Below are positions 1-9,141 of a DNA stretch of 64,000 nucleotides, piece by piece. The stretch is taken from the NCBI GenBank assembly GCA_022446985.1, contig JAKVBD010000007.1, positions 1-64,000 on the forward strand, given 5' to 3'. The DNA comes from Lentisphaerales bacterium. Lineage in GTDB: Bacteria; Verrucomicrobiota; Lentisphaeria; Lentisphaerales; Lentisphaeraceae. Position 1 is the stretch's first letter; every line of letters begins with the position of its first letter. Position numbers and translations under genes: made by a program. Below the pieces are notes generated by a model. It was not told the origin of the DNA. It did not search any database and was given only the letters and a program-made list of their open reading frames with translations.

Positions 1-2
1 TA

Positions 3-643
3 TTGTCGCTAATGACAAATCAAGCGATGGAAACTCCTGGTTGAGATGAAGTAGAAGTTGTAGCAGTTAAAGGCTATCACAGTACTGAGGATCTTTAAAA
101 TTTTGAGAAAAGTAACATTACGGCCCATGTTACAGAAGTAAAAATGTCACCTTCGGAACGACAGGGATTATTTGGGAAGGGGCATTTTGAACATGTTGAA
201 AAAATAATGTTCATATTTGCCCTGCTAATAATGAACTTGTGCACCCTAAGAAGAAGGAGAAAGCCAAAAGCTGGAATTGCCGAAACCGCAAGGCATGTGA
301 AAACTGTCCCCTTGGATCCAGATCTACCACAGGAAAATATAGATCTATAAAACGAACAGTGAATGATCAATACCTTGAGAGAAACAGGCAGCGCTTAAGT
401 TATAACAAAGAGATAACAAGACGGCGAAAGGCAATTGCTGAGCCACTATTTTCATGGCTCAAACTATGATAATTAGTTGGTGCAGTTCAGACAAAAGTAC
501 TCACCATGGTAAATGCTGAATTCTCATTAGCCCAAATGGCCTTTAGCATAAAAAGAGTGGCCAGTAACAAGGTGAAAAAGGAGCCTTCTCCACGCTCTAT
601 ATTAGCCATAAAGAAGAAATATTTTGTAGAAATGGCCTATTGA
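3..643 (+). pseudogene. Decayed IS1182-like transposase, 3' part
   Basis: This is the 3' part of a transposase gene that enters from the left edge and is clearly broken. Reading along the plus strand gives KGYHS (about 70-84), then an in-frame stop, then a second segment (144 on). A frame change near 215-240 leads into a cysteine-rich block, CRNRKACENCPLGS, and the RRKAIAEPLFSWLK segment (to about 468), followed by two more stops and a tail ending near 643. The order 'DKGYHS ... CP ... C-x2-C ... R...E..F..LK' is the C-terminal layout of IS1182/IS5-superfamily DDE transposases, where the last Glu sits in the AEPLFSW-like motif. At least three stops and one frameshift make it non-functional. 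The 7-bp inverted arms GAGGTTG/CAACCTC at about 689-725 may mark its right end, but this is weak. The family call rests on motif recognition only. Confidence 0.7.
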
Positions 644-740
644 GAGCAACTGCTAGCAACATAGACCATTAAAAAGTAACAAATCTAAGAGGTTGACGTT
701 TATATTTTGTGTTTCACACAACCTCGTCCCGCCGGCATTT

Positions 741-905
741 TTTTAGACAGGATTGGCATATGAAATACACTCTTTTTCTCTGCGACTTCGCGCCTCCGCG
801 AGACGATATTAAATTTTACGAGCTGGGACTCAGCGTTGCATACAGCTGGTAGTTTCGCAGCCCTCTGCGGATATAAATCCTCCGAGCTAGAGTTCAGCGA
901 TCCAT
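741..905. repeat. Block of dispersed repeat units
   Basis: This noncoding block lies between the dead transposase and the pseudopilin gene. It contains a TTAGACAGGATTGGCATATG unit (743-762), which resembles the AGACAGGATTTACATGA units found in opposite orientation near 12.6 kb. Beside it is a CTTTTTCTCTGCGACTTCGC unit (from 771), which resembles the units at 8235-8262 and 8385-8415. Further on are two imperfect 22-base direct repeats beginning GAGCTGGGACTCAGCG (about 819) and GAGCTAGAGTTCAGCG (about 880). Repeats of these kinds are scattered through many PVC and other environmental genomes. A minus-strand reading frame crosses the block, but its composition follows the repeats, so it is not called a gene. 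Confidence 0.55.
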
Positions 906-910
906 AGCGT

Positions 911-1606
911 TTAATAATCATCACTCCAGAAACCAAGAATCGAGCTAGAACTGAAGGCTTTCATATTACCCACACTCACCCACTTCGTTGCACCATCAGA
1001 AGATGTTTCATTTTGCCCTTCGCAACCATACTGACCAATGTTTAAAACCGATGAAACATCTACTTCAAACCAGCCAATTTTAGTGTGTGAAATCTTGGTT
1101 CCCCAGTTACCACTTGGACTGACAGTGCGGTCAACAATCAGCGGAATAGTTAAGTCATCAGTTATCTTCTCCCATTTGGTAAAACCACTGCCACCATTTT
1201 TACTGCCAAAGCTTTGAGATCCGGTTAACAAGTGAAAGCCAAATTGTACTTTGTCATTGTTCGCTAACGACTGAACCAATTCAGTGTCAGTATGCTGCCA
1301 AAGATTTTCATCCTGATCTTTAGCATAGTTTGGACAACGTGCGGCTTTTCCGGCATTTAGTAGTCCCATAGCATTCGCCACTTTTGCTTCAAACTTGAAG
1401 ATCCAATTTGAGGGAGCGTAGTAACCATTGTAATCCATAGAGTAAAGCAAATGACCTTTGTAAATCTGTTGTTGATTACTAGCGCAAACGGCTCTTTTCG
1501 CTTTTTCTCGGGCACGGCTTAAAGAAGGAATGAGTATGGTGCTTAATATACCGATTATAGCAATGACCACCAAAAGCTCGATAATGGTAAATGTCTTAGT
1601 TTTCAC
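911..1606 (-). CDS. Prepilin-type N-terminal methylation domain protein (pseudopilin)
   Basis: This 231-residue protein starts with a type IV pilin/type II secretion signal, KTFTIIELLVVIAIIGIL. It has the Glu at position +5 after the cleavage site and one long N-terminal hydrophobic helix. The residue before the mature Phe is Thr rather than the classic Gly. The rest is a globular domain with a 'REKAKRAVCASNQQQIYKGHLLYSMD' type region, as in the large families of short pseudopilins (PulG-like) of Lentisphaera and Planctomycetes. A GAGGA ribosome site lies 7 bases before the ATG. It stands alone. Such proteins are usually processed by a prepilin peptidase and placed at the inner membrane or outside the cell. 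The specific role is unknown. Confidence 0.85.
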   Translation of the reverse strand: MKTKTFTIIELLVVIAIIGILSTILIPSLSRAREKAKRAVCASNQQQIYKGHLLYSMDYNGYYAPSNWIFKFEAKVANAMGLLNAGKAARCPNYAKDQDENLWQHTDTELVQSLANNDKVQFGFHLLTGSQSFGSKNGGSGFTKWEKITDDLTIPLIVDRTVSPSGNWGTKISHTKIGWFEVDVSSVLNIGQYGCEGQNETSSDGATKWVSVGNMKAFSSSSILGFWSDDY

Positions 1607-1726
1607 AGATAATTCCTCGCAGACTTAAGCTATCTACCGGGAATTTACAGAAGACTTGACATGAAAATGAAATTTTTTTGAGGAAAGAAAAAGGCAGAGC
1701 CGATTTAAGCTCTGCCTTAAGTTTAA

Positions 1727-4700
1727 TTATTTCTGAAGTGTTTTTAGATATTGTCTAATCGCTTCAAATTGTTTGGCGGCATCATTGCCGTAGTCTGCCA
1801 TAGGTGACTTTCCCTGATCATCGGCATACTTCGGCATCTTAGTGGTTGGCACCAAATGAGCCGGATTCAACATCCAACGATGATAGTAATCTTTGGTCAG
1901 ACGTTCTCCTGAACGCATGAGATCGATACCTTTGACTTCAAAGGCCGCCATGGCTTTTTGCGGGCCGGCATCGTGACAGATAACACAGGCAAAACCGCCA
2001 TTTGCACCTACCAGCTTTTGACCGATTTTTACAGCTTCATTATCTGTCTTTGTTTCATCTTTAACACCATGACGAGCATGTTGTAAAGCTAAACCTTCAG
2101 CCATCATTTCGGCACGTGCCGGGAAGGCTGGCATACGAGCTAATAACCAATCTCGAGTCTCGTATGGAAGAGTACCTCTCAGATAGTCTTTGACAGTTTC
2201 TTGCGTCAGCTTTTCTCCAACAAAAGTTAACTGAGGACGACTTTGATCGAGATGACCTTTATCTTTATGAACCATTTTCAGATCTTTAATTTCAGTGAGG
2301 TGACTTTCCCACTTGGATGCCGTTTCATCGCGAACATGACAAGCAGTACAGTTAAGTTCTTTTACCTGGCGCTCGGCAAATTCACGTGAGGATTTACGGG
2401 TCAATGAATCGCGGTGCCTATTTAAAAATGCCGTCATATCCCGTTTAAATTTGAAATTGAGTCCCATGAATATTTTTGAGTGCTTCTTCATACAGCCTTT
2501 TGAGAAATTTTTCATCGGTAGTTTGACCGGTTCTGCACCTCCATGGCAATTCATACAGGACTTCTCTTTGTAAAGCTTTTCTCCCAGTTTAGCATTACCG
2601 GACGGAAAACCTGTAACCGAAGGCTTACTGGTCATACTGATAAGGAAACTGGCCAGATCTTCAGCCTCTTTATCCGACAACTTGAAGTTCGGCATTTTGG
2701 TCCATTTATAGTTCTGCTCAGGCTTCTTCAAAAACTCTTTGAGGGCTTCCGGCTTAAACTTATCTGCGACGTAGTTAAGAGACTTTCTGGTGTCTTTAAA
2801 GTTCTGTTTATCCGGTCGCGTATGACAGCTTATACAACCGAGATCATAAAACAATCCGGCGCCATTCTTAACATCACCTTTTAACTGACCACTGAAGTCT
2901 TTTTTAACGTCTTTAACCAAATAGGCTGCGATGTGAGCGGCTTCTTGTTTATTCGCCAACTTTGGCATATGAGTTCTTGGGTTGAACTTACGAGGATCTG
3001 TTATCCAATCGACCAACCACTTCTGATTGAAACGACCACCGGCATTGGCTAGTGAAGGTGAATCCATATTTAGTTCAGGCATAGTCAGTTGATCAGTCGT
3101 ACTATGACAACTAAAACAACGTTTATCGGCAATAACCTTACGGATATTTCGCAAACTTTCACCAGCCTGCAGCGAACCTCCCGGCATATAGCGCAAAGAG
3201 TTTGGGCTGATTGGCCCTAAAGGGAACTTGCTACCATCCCAGAGGACATCGAAGTAAGGCTGTCCTGAAGCCGGAGATTTATAAGTCAAGGTATACTTAT
3301 GAAAGCCGGCATTCATTTCCAAAGCCTTGGTTTTCACGTCCTGACCCTGACCGTTATAAGCAACAATCTCTTTGTCACTTATGACCAGTTTAAACTCACC
3401 ATTTCCTCTTACCGTAAATGTCAGCTTATCCTTTTCCAGAACCTGTAAGTATCCTGAGTAAGTTGCCTCAAAATCGCCTTCCTTTAAGAATGGCGTAACA
3501 GATTCACCTTCCTTAATTTGCAGGTTAAGCATACGACTTTTAATGGTATCTATTTTACCAGTGCTGTCTTTAAATGAGGCCTGTGAACCCAGCTCATAAG
3601 AGTTGAGTTTTTCGCGAGCTTCGAGTTCTGCCAGTGAGACTGCATCAGCAACAGAATTCGCATCCGGGCTCAAGTTGAAAATCGAATTATAGATGAGCTG
3701 TTTGACTTCGTTTCCTTTAGCCGTTTTTAAGGAATAATCGATCTTCATCTGATCAACCGGTCGCATATTATTTACTTTCAGAAAAACAGTCTTTTTGTCA
3801 TCCATTAGTTTAGCGGCGGTTACAAAAACCAACTCGCCGGCACGGTTGCGTGGAATCCCTATACGCCCGACTTTTTTACTTTCGGTTTTGGTAAATGGTT
3901 CAAGGTCTTCTTTAGGTAGACCAGTTGCAAAGTGACCGGATCCATACTGGTTTGTATAGAAGTAATTCCAGCGCTCAATGGCATAGTTGCTCAAGTCATT
4001 GGCTGACTGCTCATCCAGTTCTGCATTAAAAGTCAGGTAAATACCTTTTTCTGTTGCTTTTATATTACTGGCTCTTTCAAATGTCTTGCCTTTGTAGGTA
4101 ATGCGGTTAATCGCCGATTCCAAAGATGCATTTGTCTGCCAGCCTTTAAAACCTGTTATATAGAGTTCCTGTGGATTGGCTGGATTAAAACGGCCTCTCA
4201 TAGCCGAAGACATAAGTTTGAATGGCAGATGAATGACACCACCTTGAACCTGGCCATTTACTTCTTCTTTGAGAACTGTGTAAGCTTTACTTTGCCCATA
4301 AGACAGGTGCATCAGTGTTCCACCCAGATCGCCCCATGAACCTTCAGGTATCCATAATTGGCCACCACCTGAGTTATCGACTGTCATTGGCAGGAAACAA
4401 AGAGGCTTGGTATAGCCTTGTTCTTCTTTGCGACCATTTCCTGGGTGAATGACTCCCATGAAATCGCCTTTTTTACCATAGTTGATTTTACAGGCAGGAA
4501 CATACGTACCTTCATTCTCACCGGTTGTTGCTATGGTTCCTTCCTCATTAATTGATAGACCACCCGGAGCTCTGAGACCGGAATAAAAGATTTCTGACTT
4601 TTCACCATCTGCTGAAACTTTAAAGATCACTCCATGATTATCATGAGTGACATCAAAACCTCGTCCTCCCTGACGAACAGGAGCTGCTTTAGCAAAATAG

Positions 4701-5920
4701 AAGTTTCCATGTTTGTCTGTTTGTAAACCGAAAGTAAATTCGTGGAAATTCTGAGTGATCTTTATATCGTTATTAAAACATTCGTAGTAGTCTGCCTCGC
4801 CGTCGTTATTCAGGTCATGCAGACGGGTAATCTGGTCTTTTCCGGTGACGTAAATTTTTTCATTGATGATGCGAATACCAAGTGCTTCATTGAGACCGGC
4901 AGCATATCTTTTCCAGACGATATTTTTAAGATCTTTATCGAGACCGGAGGCAATCCAGACATCGCCATTCCAAGTGCAAAAAGCGGCTCTTTTGCCATCT
5001 TTAAAGAAATCAAAACCACCAAAGCGAATTTTAGAACCGTAAGGGTTTTTGGTCGGTAGTGGGATCTGATCTGTGACGAAAGTTTCATTTTCATCTGTCT
5101 TCAATTTACCCGATAAAGTCATGGTTTTCGGCCAACGGATATCACCGCCTTTTAAGCAAGCATCCAGACTGGCAAGTTTTCTTTTAGCAAAGTTCTTTTT
5201 CTTCGAATAAGCGACGGTAAAATTCAGCTTTTTTGAGCCTGCAGGAATTCGTACAAAAGATAATCCTTTACCATTATTATCAATTTTAAATTGACTGCAA
5301 TTGAGGAATAGATCCTGGCCAATCTTGACTTTGTCATTGTCCAGAACTTTGAGAATGAGTTCTTCTTTTGCTTCTGCTATTTGGAACTGTCGTATAAATA
5401 CCAGGTCTTGACCGTTTTTAGCAGTCCAGGGGTGCTCCAAAACTTCTGAGGCCTTATCCCCAACAGTGTAGTGTAGTACAGTCTTATCATGACTCCGGTA
5501 ACTGCCTTTGAACTCGACATATTGATCTGGAACCGGGCCGTAATCAAAATCTCTTGGGTCTTTCCATGAACCTTTGTAAGCCCAGGCAAGGCTTGGACTA
5601 CTGGAGAAAAGCAGTTCGCCGCCAACCAGCGAGTTACCACCGTGTTTACCATCCCAGGGAGTTCCCTGAAATTCGATTGAGCCAAGGGTTACATATCTTA
5701 AGTTCATGTCACCGGTATCGTAAAAAGCACTGATTTTTTGACCGTCAAGATCCAGCTTTACAGCCCGGCCGCGCAGAATCGGGGCATCATCACCGCGGGT
5801 TACGACCTGTGAACTTACCTGGCTGTAGTCATAACTACTCCACCAGCCTTTTTGTTGTGCCAGACCGCTACCCAACAGGAGCGATCCGAGGAGAAATGTA
5901 AATGCCTTGGCTCTCTTCAT
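1727..5920 (-). CDS. Secreted pentahaem dehydrogenase-like protein (DUF6797/PSCyt type)
   Basis: This 1397-residue exported protein has a signal peptide at about 1-21, then an N-terminal DUF6797-like region. A beta-propeller region follows (about 290-620), resembling the membrane-bound or sorbosone dehydrogenase domain found beside PSCyt cytochromes. Next is a PA14-like segment (about 790-900), and then a long c-type cytochrome tail. Five CxxCH haem motifs are visible: CFSCH (about 934), CISCH (about 1028), CMNCH (about 1120), CTACH (about 1190) and CVICH (about 1310). A CMKKH sequence at about 1143 looks like a sixth site with its second Cys changed. It follows the DUF1080 gene by 3 bases, so they are almost certainly one operon. 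Likely role: periplasmic oxidation of a sugar or polymer breakdown product with electrons passed to haem. The substrate is not known. Confidence 0.85.
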   Translation of the reverse strand: MKRAKAFTFLLGSLLLGSGLAQQKGWWSSYDYSQVSSQVVTRGDDAPILRGRAVKLDLDGQKISAFYDTGDMNLRYVTLGSIEFQGTPWDGKHGGNSLVGGELLFSSSPSLAWAYKGSWKDPRDFDYGPVPDQYVEFKGSYRSHDKTVLHYTVGDKASEVLEHPWTAKNGQDLVFIRQFQIAEAKEELILKVLDNDKVKIGQDLFLNCSQFKIDNNGKGLSFVRIPAGSKKLNFTVAYSKKKNFAKRKLASLDACLKGGDIRWPKTMTLSGKLKTDENETFVTDQIPLPTKNPYGSKIRFGGFDFFKDGKRAAFCTWNGDVWIASGLDKDLKNIVWKRYAAGLNEALGIRIINEKIYVTGKDQITRLHDLNNDGEADYYECFNNDIKITQNFHEFTFGLQTDKHGNFYFAKAAPVRQGGRGFDVTHDNHGVIFKVSADGEKSEIFYSGLRAPGGLSINEEGTIATTGENEGTYVPACKINYGKKGDFMGVIHPGNGRKEEQGYTKPLCFLPMTVDNSGGGQLWIPEGSWGDLGGTLMHLSYGQSKAYTVLKEEVNGQVQGGVIHLPFKLMSSAMRGRFNPANPQELYITGFKGWQTNASLESAINRITYKGKTFERASNIKATEKGIYLTFNAELDEQSANDLSNYAIERWNYFYTNQYGSGHFATGLPKEDLEPFTKTESKKVGRIGIPRNRAGELVFVTAAKLMDDKKTVFLKVNNMRPVDQMKIDYSLKTAKGNEVKQLIYNSIFNLSPDANSVADAVSLAELEAREKLNSYELGSQASFKDSTGKIDTIKSRMLNLQIKEGESVTPFLKEGDFEATYSGYLQVLEKDKLTFTVRGNGEFKLVISDKEIVAYNGQGQDVKTKALEMNAGFHKYTLTYKSPASGQPYFDVLWDGSKFPLGPISPNSLRYMPGGSLQAGESLRNIRKVIADKRCFSCHSTTDQLTMPELNMDSPSLANAGGRFNQKWLVDWITDPRKFNPRTHMPKLANKQEAAHIAAYLVKDVKKDFSGQLKGDVKNGAGLFYDLGCISCHTRPDKQNFKDTRKSLNYVADKFKPEALKEFLKKPEQNYKWTKMPNFKLSDKEAEDLASFLISMTSKPSVTGFPSGNAKLGEKLYKEKSCMNCHGGAEPVKLPMKNFSKGCMKKHSKIFMGLNFKFKRDMTAFLNRHRDSLTRKSSREFAERQVKELNCTACHVRDETASKWESHLTEIKDLKMVHKDKGHLDQSRPQLTFVGEKLTQETVKDYLRGTLPYETRDWLLARMPAFPARAEMMAEGLALQHARHGVKDETKTDNEAVKIGQKLVGANGGFACVICHDAGPQKAMAAFEVKGIDLMRSGERLTKDYYHRWMLNPAHLVPTTKMPKYADDQGKSPMADYGNDAAKQFEAIRQYLKTLQK

Positions 5921-5923
5921 AGA

Positions 5924-6628
5924 TTAATCCAGTTCTTTGATCTTTAAGTTTTTAAATGAAACAATGTCGTTGTGATCCTGAAGGCCGATATGACCTGTTT
6001 TATTTGTGGCAAACCCTGACCATTTCGCAAATTTGCTTTTTGCCAGGAGTTTCTTCCAATCTGCTGAACCGATGACGATGTCAACGGTCTGTACACCATT
6101 CTGCCAAACTTGCAGGTGACCTTTGTCATGGCTGATTTTTACATTATTCCACTCACCGGCTTTTTTCTTCGAAGAATCTGGTGAAGCGATCATGTCGTAA
6201 AGTGATCCTGAATGATGAGTTAAGATCTTGCTGTCTCTATGCTTTTCGTTGTCGAGGATCTGAATTTCAGGAGCATGAGACCATATTTTCTTGCCTTTTT
6301 CATCAGCCAGAATGAAGATACCGCTGTTGCCCGCTTCTGAGATTTTCCACTGCAGTTTCAGGACAAAGTTACCATACTTCTTTTTAGTCATAATGTCATT
6401 GCCGTCTTTATTTGTCATGGTCACCATGCCATCTTTAACCTGCCAGATCGGGCTGATTGTTTCTTGCTTGAAATTGCGCCACTGAGACATGTCTTTACCA
6501 TTGAAAAGCAGCTGCCAGCCATCTGCTTTTTCGGCAGTAGAAAGTGTATTATCAGCAACGGTTTCATTTGATTTTGAAGCACAGCTGCAAAGGAAAATAA
6601 GTAGAGTAGTAAGAAGCGAAAGTTTCAT
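5924..6628 (-). CDS. DUF1080 (3-keto-disaccharide hydrolase family) lipoprotein
   Basis: This 234-residue protein begins with a lipoprotein signal ending FLCSC, so it is probably lipidated at the Cys. One DUF1080 domain covers about 35-232, with the family start 'GWQLLFNGKDMSQWRNF', the 'GNSGIFI' and 'EIQILDN' strands and the closing 'HIGLQDHNDIVSFKNLKI'. The fold is a concanavalin-like sandwich. Some members act on 3-keto-glycosides, and others are only inferred to bind or cleave sugars. It is the first gene of a two-gene operon with the haem dehydrogenase-like gene 3 bases downstream. This suggests that the pair handles an oxidised sugar. The region upstream is AT-rich, with no clear promoter. 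Confidence 0.9.
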   Translation of the reverse strand: MKLSLLTTLLIFLCSCASKSNETVADNTLSTAEKADGWQLLFNGKDMSQWRNFKQETISPIWQVKDGMVTMTNKDGNDIMTKKKYGNFVLKLQWKISEAGNSGIFILADEKGKKIWSHAPEIQILDNEKHRDSKILTHHSGSLYDMIASPDSSKKKAGEWNNVKISHDKGHLQVWQNGVQTVDIVIGSADWKKLLAKSKFAKWSGFATNKTGHIGLQDHNDIVSFKNLKIKELD

Positions 6629-6766
6629 AGAGAAGCCTTTTCTTTTAATTTATGTTGTTTGAATCTTAGAAGCTAATTTTTTAGCGATTTTTGACTAGAG
6701 ATTTCTTTTCACAAAAACCTTTAGAGATTTTAATTGTATAAAATATATAAAATTAATCGGTAGTCA

Positions 6767-8128
6767 TTATTGCTTTTTTAAGCGTTTGCCGGTTTTGCGG
6801 TCAAAACCGTCTTCTTTGGCATTGGTACGCAGAACATCCCCAGTCTCCTGACACCATTTCTTCAAAACGTCTTTCATTTCACGAGCTTTAGCAGAGTAAC
6901 GCTCATCATTGGCAAGGTTTTCAAAGGAAAATGGATCATTGATGACATTGTAGAGTTCTGTCGCAGGTCTGGGTAGTACAAAACAATCGCGCTGTTTATC
7001 GCTTAGTTTGCCTTCAGCATTTAATTTCGGCATAACCTGATACGTCGGACTGCGAAGACCATCTGCCGGAGGGTTGGCATTCAGTTCCGGAAAGGAATTT
7101 TTAATATAAATGTAATCCAGACTGCGCACCATTCTTTCATGGGCTTTGTAGTCATGCCAATTATGCTCAGCAAAGATATAATCCTGGGTTTTAGCCTGTG
7201 GATTTTCGAGCATAGAGCTAAATGATTTTCCCTGAACTTCGGCAGGGATTGCCAAACCGGCCAACTCCAGAAAAGTTGGTAGGATATCTATAGCACTGAC
7301 CAGTTGGTTGCGGTCTTCAGCTTTCTGCAGAGCTTTTGGCCAGTGAACTAAAAATGGTGTTTTGATGCCACTGTCAATGACTCTTGTTTTTGCATTTGGG
7401 AAAGCGCGGCCATTATCTGAAATAAAAACGACCATCGTATTATCAGAGATCCCCTGTTTTTTCAGCTCTGTCAGAACCTGACCTGTGTAGTCATCAAGGC
7501 GGTGAATTTCGTCGTAGTACTGCACCAGATCTTCGCGGACTTCCGGGGTATCCGGGAAGTAAGGCGGAACTGTGACCTCATCATGAGTATGTGGTTTAGC
7601 GATGGCATGTTTGCCTTTTGTCGCTTGCCAGGGGCGGTGAGCGTCGTGTGATGCAAACCACATAAAAAATGGTTTATCTTTGGGGCGTTTTTGAAGAGTA
7701 TCGATCCACAATTCTGAACCCGCAGGTCTTGTGTCTGTGACAAGGTCATATTGGTCTAGGACGTTATCTCCCAAGTGCCACTTTCCCACAGAAGCAGTGT
7801 AGTAACCGGCTTTCTTGAGATAGCCACCGATAGTTACTTTATCTGCCGGAAGTGGATCATGCAGGTTTGGAGCTCTGGTATTGTGAGGGTACATACCGGT
7901 CATAATGGAACAACGGCTGGGGCTACAGGAACTGATGGTCAAAAAGCCATTGTTAAATTTCAGGCCTTGTACAGCCAGCTTATCAAGATTCGGGGTTCGG
8001 ATTCCTTTGTTGCCGTAACAGCCCAAGTCATTCCATCCAAGATCATCGGCAATAATCACTATAAAGTTAGGTTTTTCATTGGCGATTACGCTCATCGAGA
8101 GCAGAAAGAGTAAAACAAACAGTCTCAT
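6767..8128 (-). CDS. Sulfatase (formylglycine-dependent, arylsulfatase family S1)
   Basis: This secreted sulfatase is about 453 residues long and has a signal peptide (about 1-17). The N-terminal metal site is IIADDLGWNDLGCYG (Asp28 and Asp29). The catalytic signature CSPSRCSIMTG (Cys68) would be converted to formylglycine by a sulfatase-modifying enzyme not encoded here. 'GKWHLG' and 'FISDNG' are further family motifs. The length and the C-terminal 'PATELYNVINDPFSFENLAND' fit S1 enzymes of the N-sulfoglucosamine sulfohydrolase type, but the substrate cannot be read from sequence. The start is placed at the ATG at 8128, because an AAGGA ribosome site lies 7 bases before it; a GTG two codons upstream is poorly spaced. 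It is a separate unit upstream of the DUF1080 operon. Confidence 0.92.
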   Translation of the reverse strand: MRLFVLLFLLSMSVIANEKPNFIVIIADDLGWNDLGCYGNKGIRTPNLDKLAVQGLKFNNGFLTISSCSPSRCSIMTGMYPHNTRAPNLHDPLPADKVTIGGYLKKAGYYTASVGKWHLGDNVLDQYDLVTDTRPAGSELWIDTLQKRPKDKPFFMWFASHDAHRPWQATKGKHAIAKPHTHDEVTVPPYFPDTPEVREDLVQYYDEIHRLDDYTGQVLTELKKQGISDNTMVVFISDNGRAFPNAKTRVIDSGIKTPFLVHWPKALQKAEDRNQLVSAIDILPTFLELAGLAIPAEVQGKSFSSMLENPQAKTQDYIFAEHNWHDYKAHERMVRSLDYIYIKNSFPELNANPPADGLRSPTYQVMPKLNAEGKLSDKQRDCFVLPRPATELYNVINDPFSFENLANDERYSAKAREMKDVLKKWCQETGDVLRTNAKEDGFDRKTGKRLKKQ

Positions 8129-8161
8129 ACACACATCCTTTACGGGTTAATTTGAGCACAG

Positions 8162-8179
8162 TCCCCGAAAGGTGGGGGA
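8162..8179. other. GC-rich hairpin in sulfatase leader
   Basis: The arms TCCCC (8162-8166) and GGGGA (8175-8179) enclose an 8-base loop. The hairpin lies between the end of the sigma-factor gene and the sulfatase start, in the probable 5' leader of the sulfatase transcript. A TGTCAAG box (minus strand, 8182-8188) lies directly upstream. There is no T-run on either side, so a terminator is unlikely. Confidence 0.35.
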
Positions 8180-8234
8180 GACTTGACACCATGAACCCAA
8201 AAAACTTGCGAAAGCTGTATCTCTAATCTTACCC

Positions 8235-8415
8235 AAAGCCTCTGCGGCTTAGCGTGAGATTTTTAATATTCATTTTAAATTTTATCTACATAACAAATAA
8301 TTTAGACCTACACTCATTGGATATGGGGTGCACAGTTAACACCACTGCCTAAAAACTTTTAGTTGATATACACTTTTTAGATTTTTCACGCAGAGCCGTG
8401 AAGCCGCAGAGAGAA
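8235..8415. repeat. Pair of dispersed CTCTGCGGCTT-type repeat units
   Basis: The 308-base gap 8135-8442 has no gene. It holds one unit CCTCTGCGGCTTAGCGTGAG (8238-8257) and a second, inverted and longer unit that begins TTCACGCAGAGCCGTGAAGC (8385 on). They share the core CTCTGCGGCTT(C/A)...GCGTGA, and the unit at 771 belongs to the same group. The intervening DNA is AT-rich. The arrangement resembles a widely scattered bacterial repeat type with no known gene product. Confidence 0.5.
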
Positions 8416-8442
8416 AAGAACGAGCGTGAAATAAAAAAATAT

Positions 8443-9042
8443 TTACCCCAATTCAAATTCGAGGCGCATGATTTCCTTATGCAGGGCTTTTTGAACGCGC
8501 AGCTTGTAGACATAACAGGTATTTTCGGCCATTTCCATCTTTTCAGAAACTTGCGGGCCAGTTAAACCATCGGCAAAACACATAAAGACTTCGAGGACTT
8601 TTTCACCAAAACTCTTTTTGATATTTCCCCAGGCTTTCTCGGAAATATAAGCCTGCCATTCGCGATCTATCATCTTATCGATATCGGCATCTTCCGGATC
8701 CGGCTCTTCATACTCTGTTTCCTCTGAAGAGTTTTCCTTGCGACGCTTTTTCTTGTCAAAAAACTTAAAAGTATCGTTCTTGGTGACTCGTCCAAGCCAG
8801 TAACGGAATTGCCCTTTAGCTGGGTCATATTCGAACTCAGGAAGCTTATTCCAAAGTTTTAAGAGAATGCTCTGTAAGAGATCTTCGGCATCGTGATGAC
8901 TGACTTTGAGATTAGTAATGATCGTCAAAATATAATTTCGGTAAGTCGCAACAAATTCTTGCCAGGAAGCTTCGTCCTGATTGTCTTTGAGTCGCATAAG
9001 AAGACTCTGTCTAGTGTTGTACTGATTATCGTTTTTGCTCAT
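8443..9042 (-). CDS. ECF-family RNA polymerase sigma factor
   Basis: This 199-residue protein has a sigma-70 region 2 at about 20-90 ('ASWQEFVATYRNYILTIITNLKVSHHDAEDLLQSILLKLWNKLPEF', then 'GQFRYWLGRVTKNDTFKFFDKKKR') and a region 4 helix-turn-helix at about 145-190 ('VLEVFMCFADGLTGPQVSEKMEMAENTCYVYKLRVQKAL'). The two are joined by an acidic linker of E/D residues. It matches the sigma factors common in Planctomycetes and Lentisphaerota that lack an anti-sigma gene and lie beside a protein kinase. Here a kinase gene is transcribed divergently across 99 bases. It probably directs a small regulon controlled by that kinase. No anti-sigma gene is seen nearby. Confidence 0.9.
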   Translation of the reverse strand: MSKNDNQYNTRQSLLMRLKDNQDEASWQEFVATYRNYILTIITNLKVSHHDAEDLLQSILLKLWNKLPEFEYDPAKGQFRYWLGRVTKNDTFKFFDKKKRRKENSSEETEYEEPDPEDADIDKMIDREWQAYISEKAWGNIKKSFGEKVLEVFMCFADGLTGPQVSEKMEMAENTCYVYKLRVQKALHKEIMRLEFELG

Positions 9043-9141
9043 TTAATCCCTGAAATATGTCAAATTGCATCGCTGCTAAAGATACTGTAAACTGAAACGA
9101 GAGGCGTGTTAAGAAAATTCACAGTGGAGAGAAAAACAAGC

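Noticed and set aside
700-936. 78-residue minus-strand frame over the repeat block
   Set aside because: Its sequence follows the dispersed repeats, it has no SD, and it overlaps the end of the pseudopilin gene.
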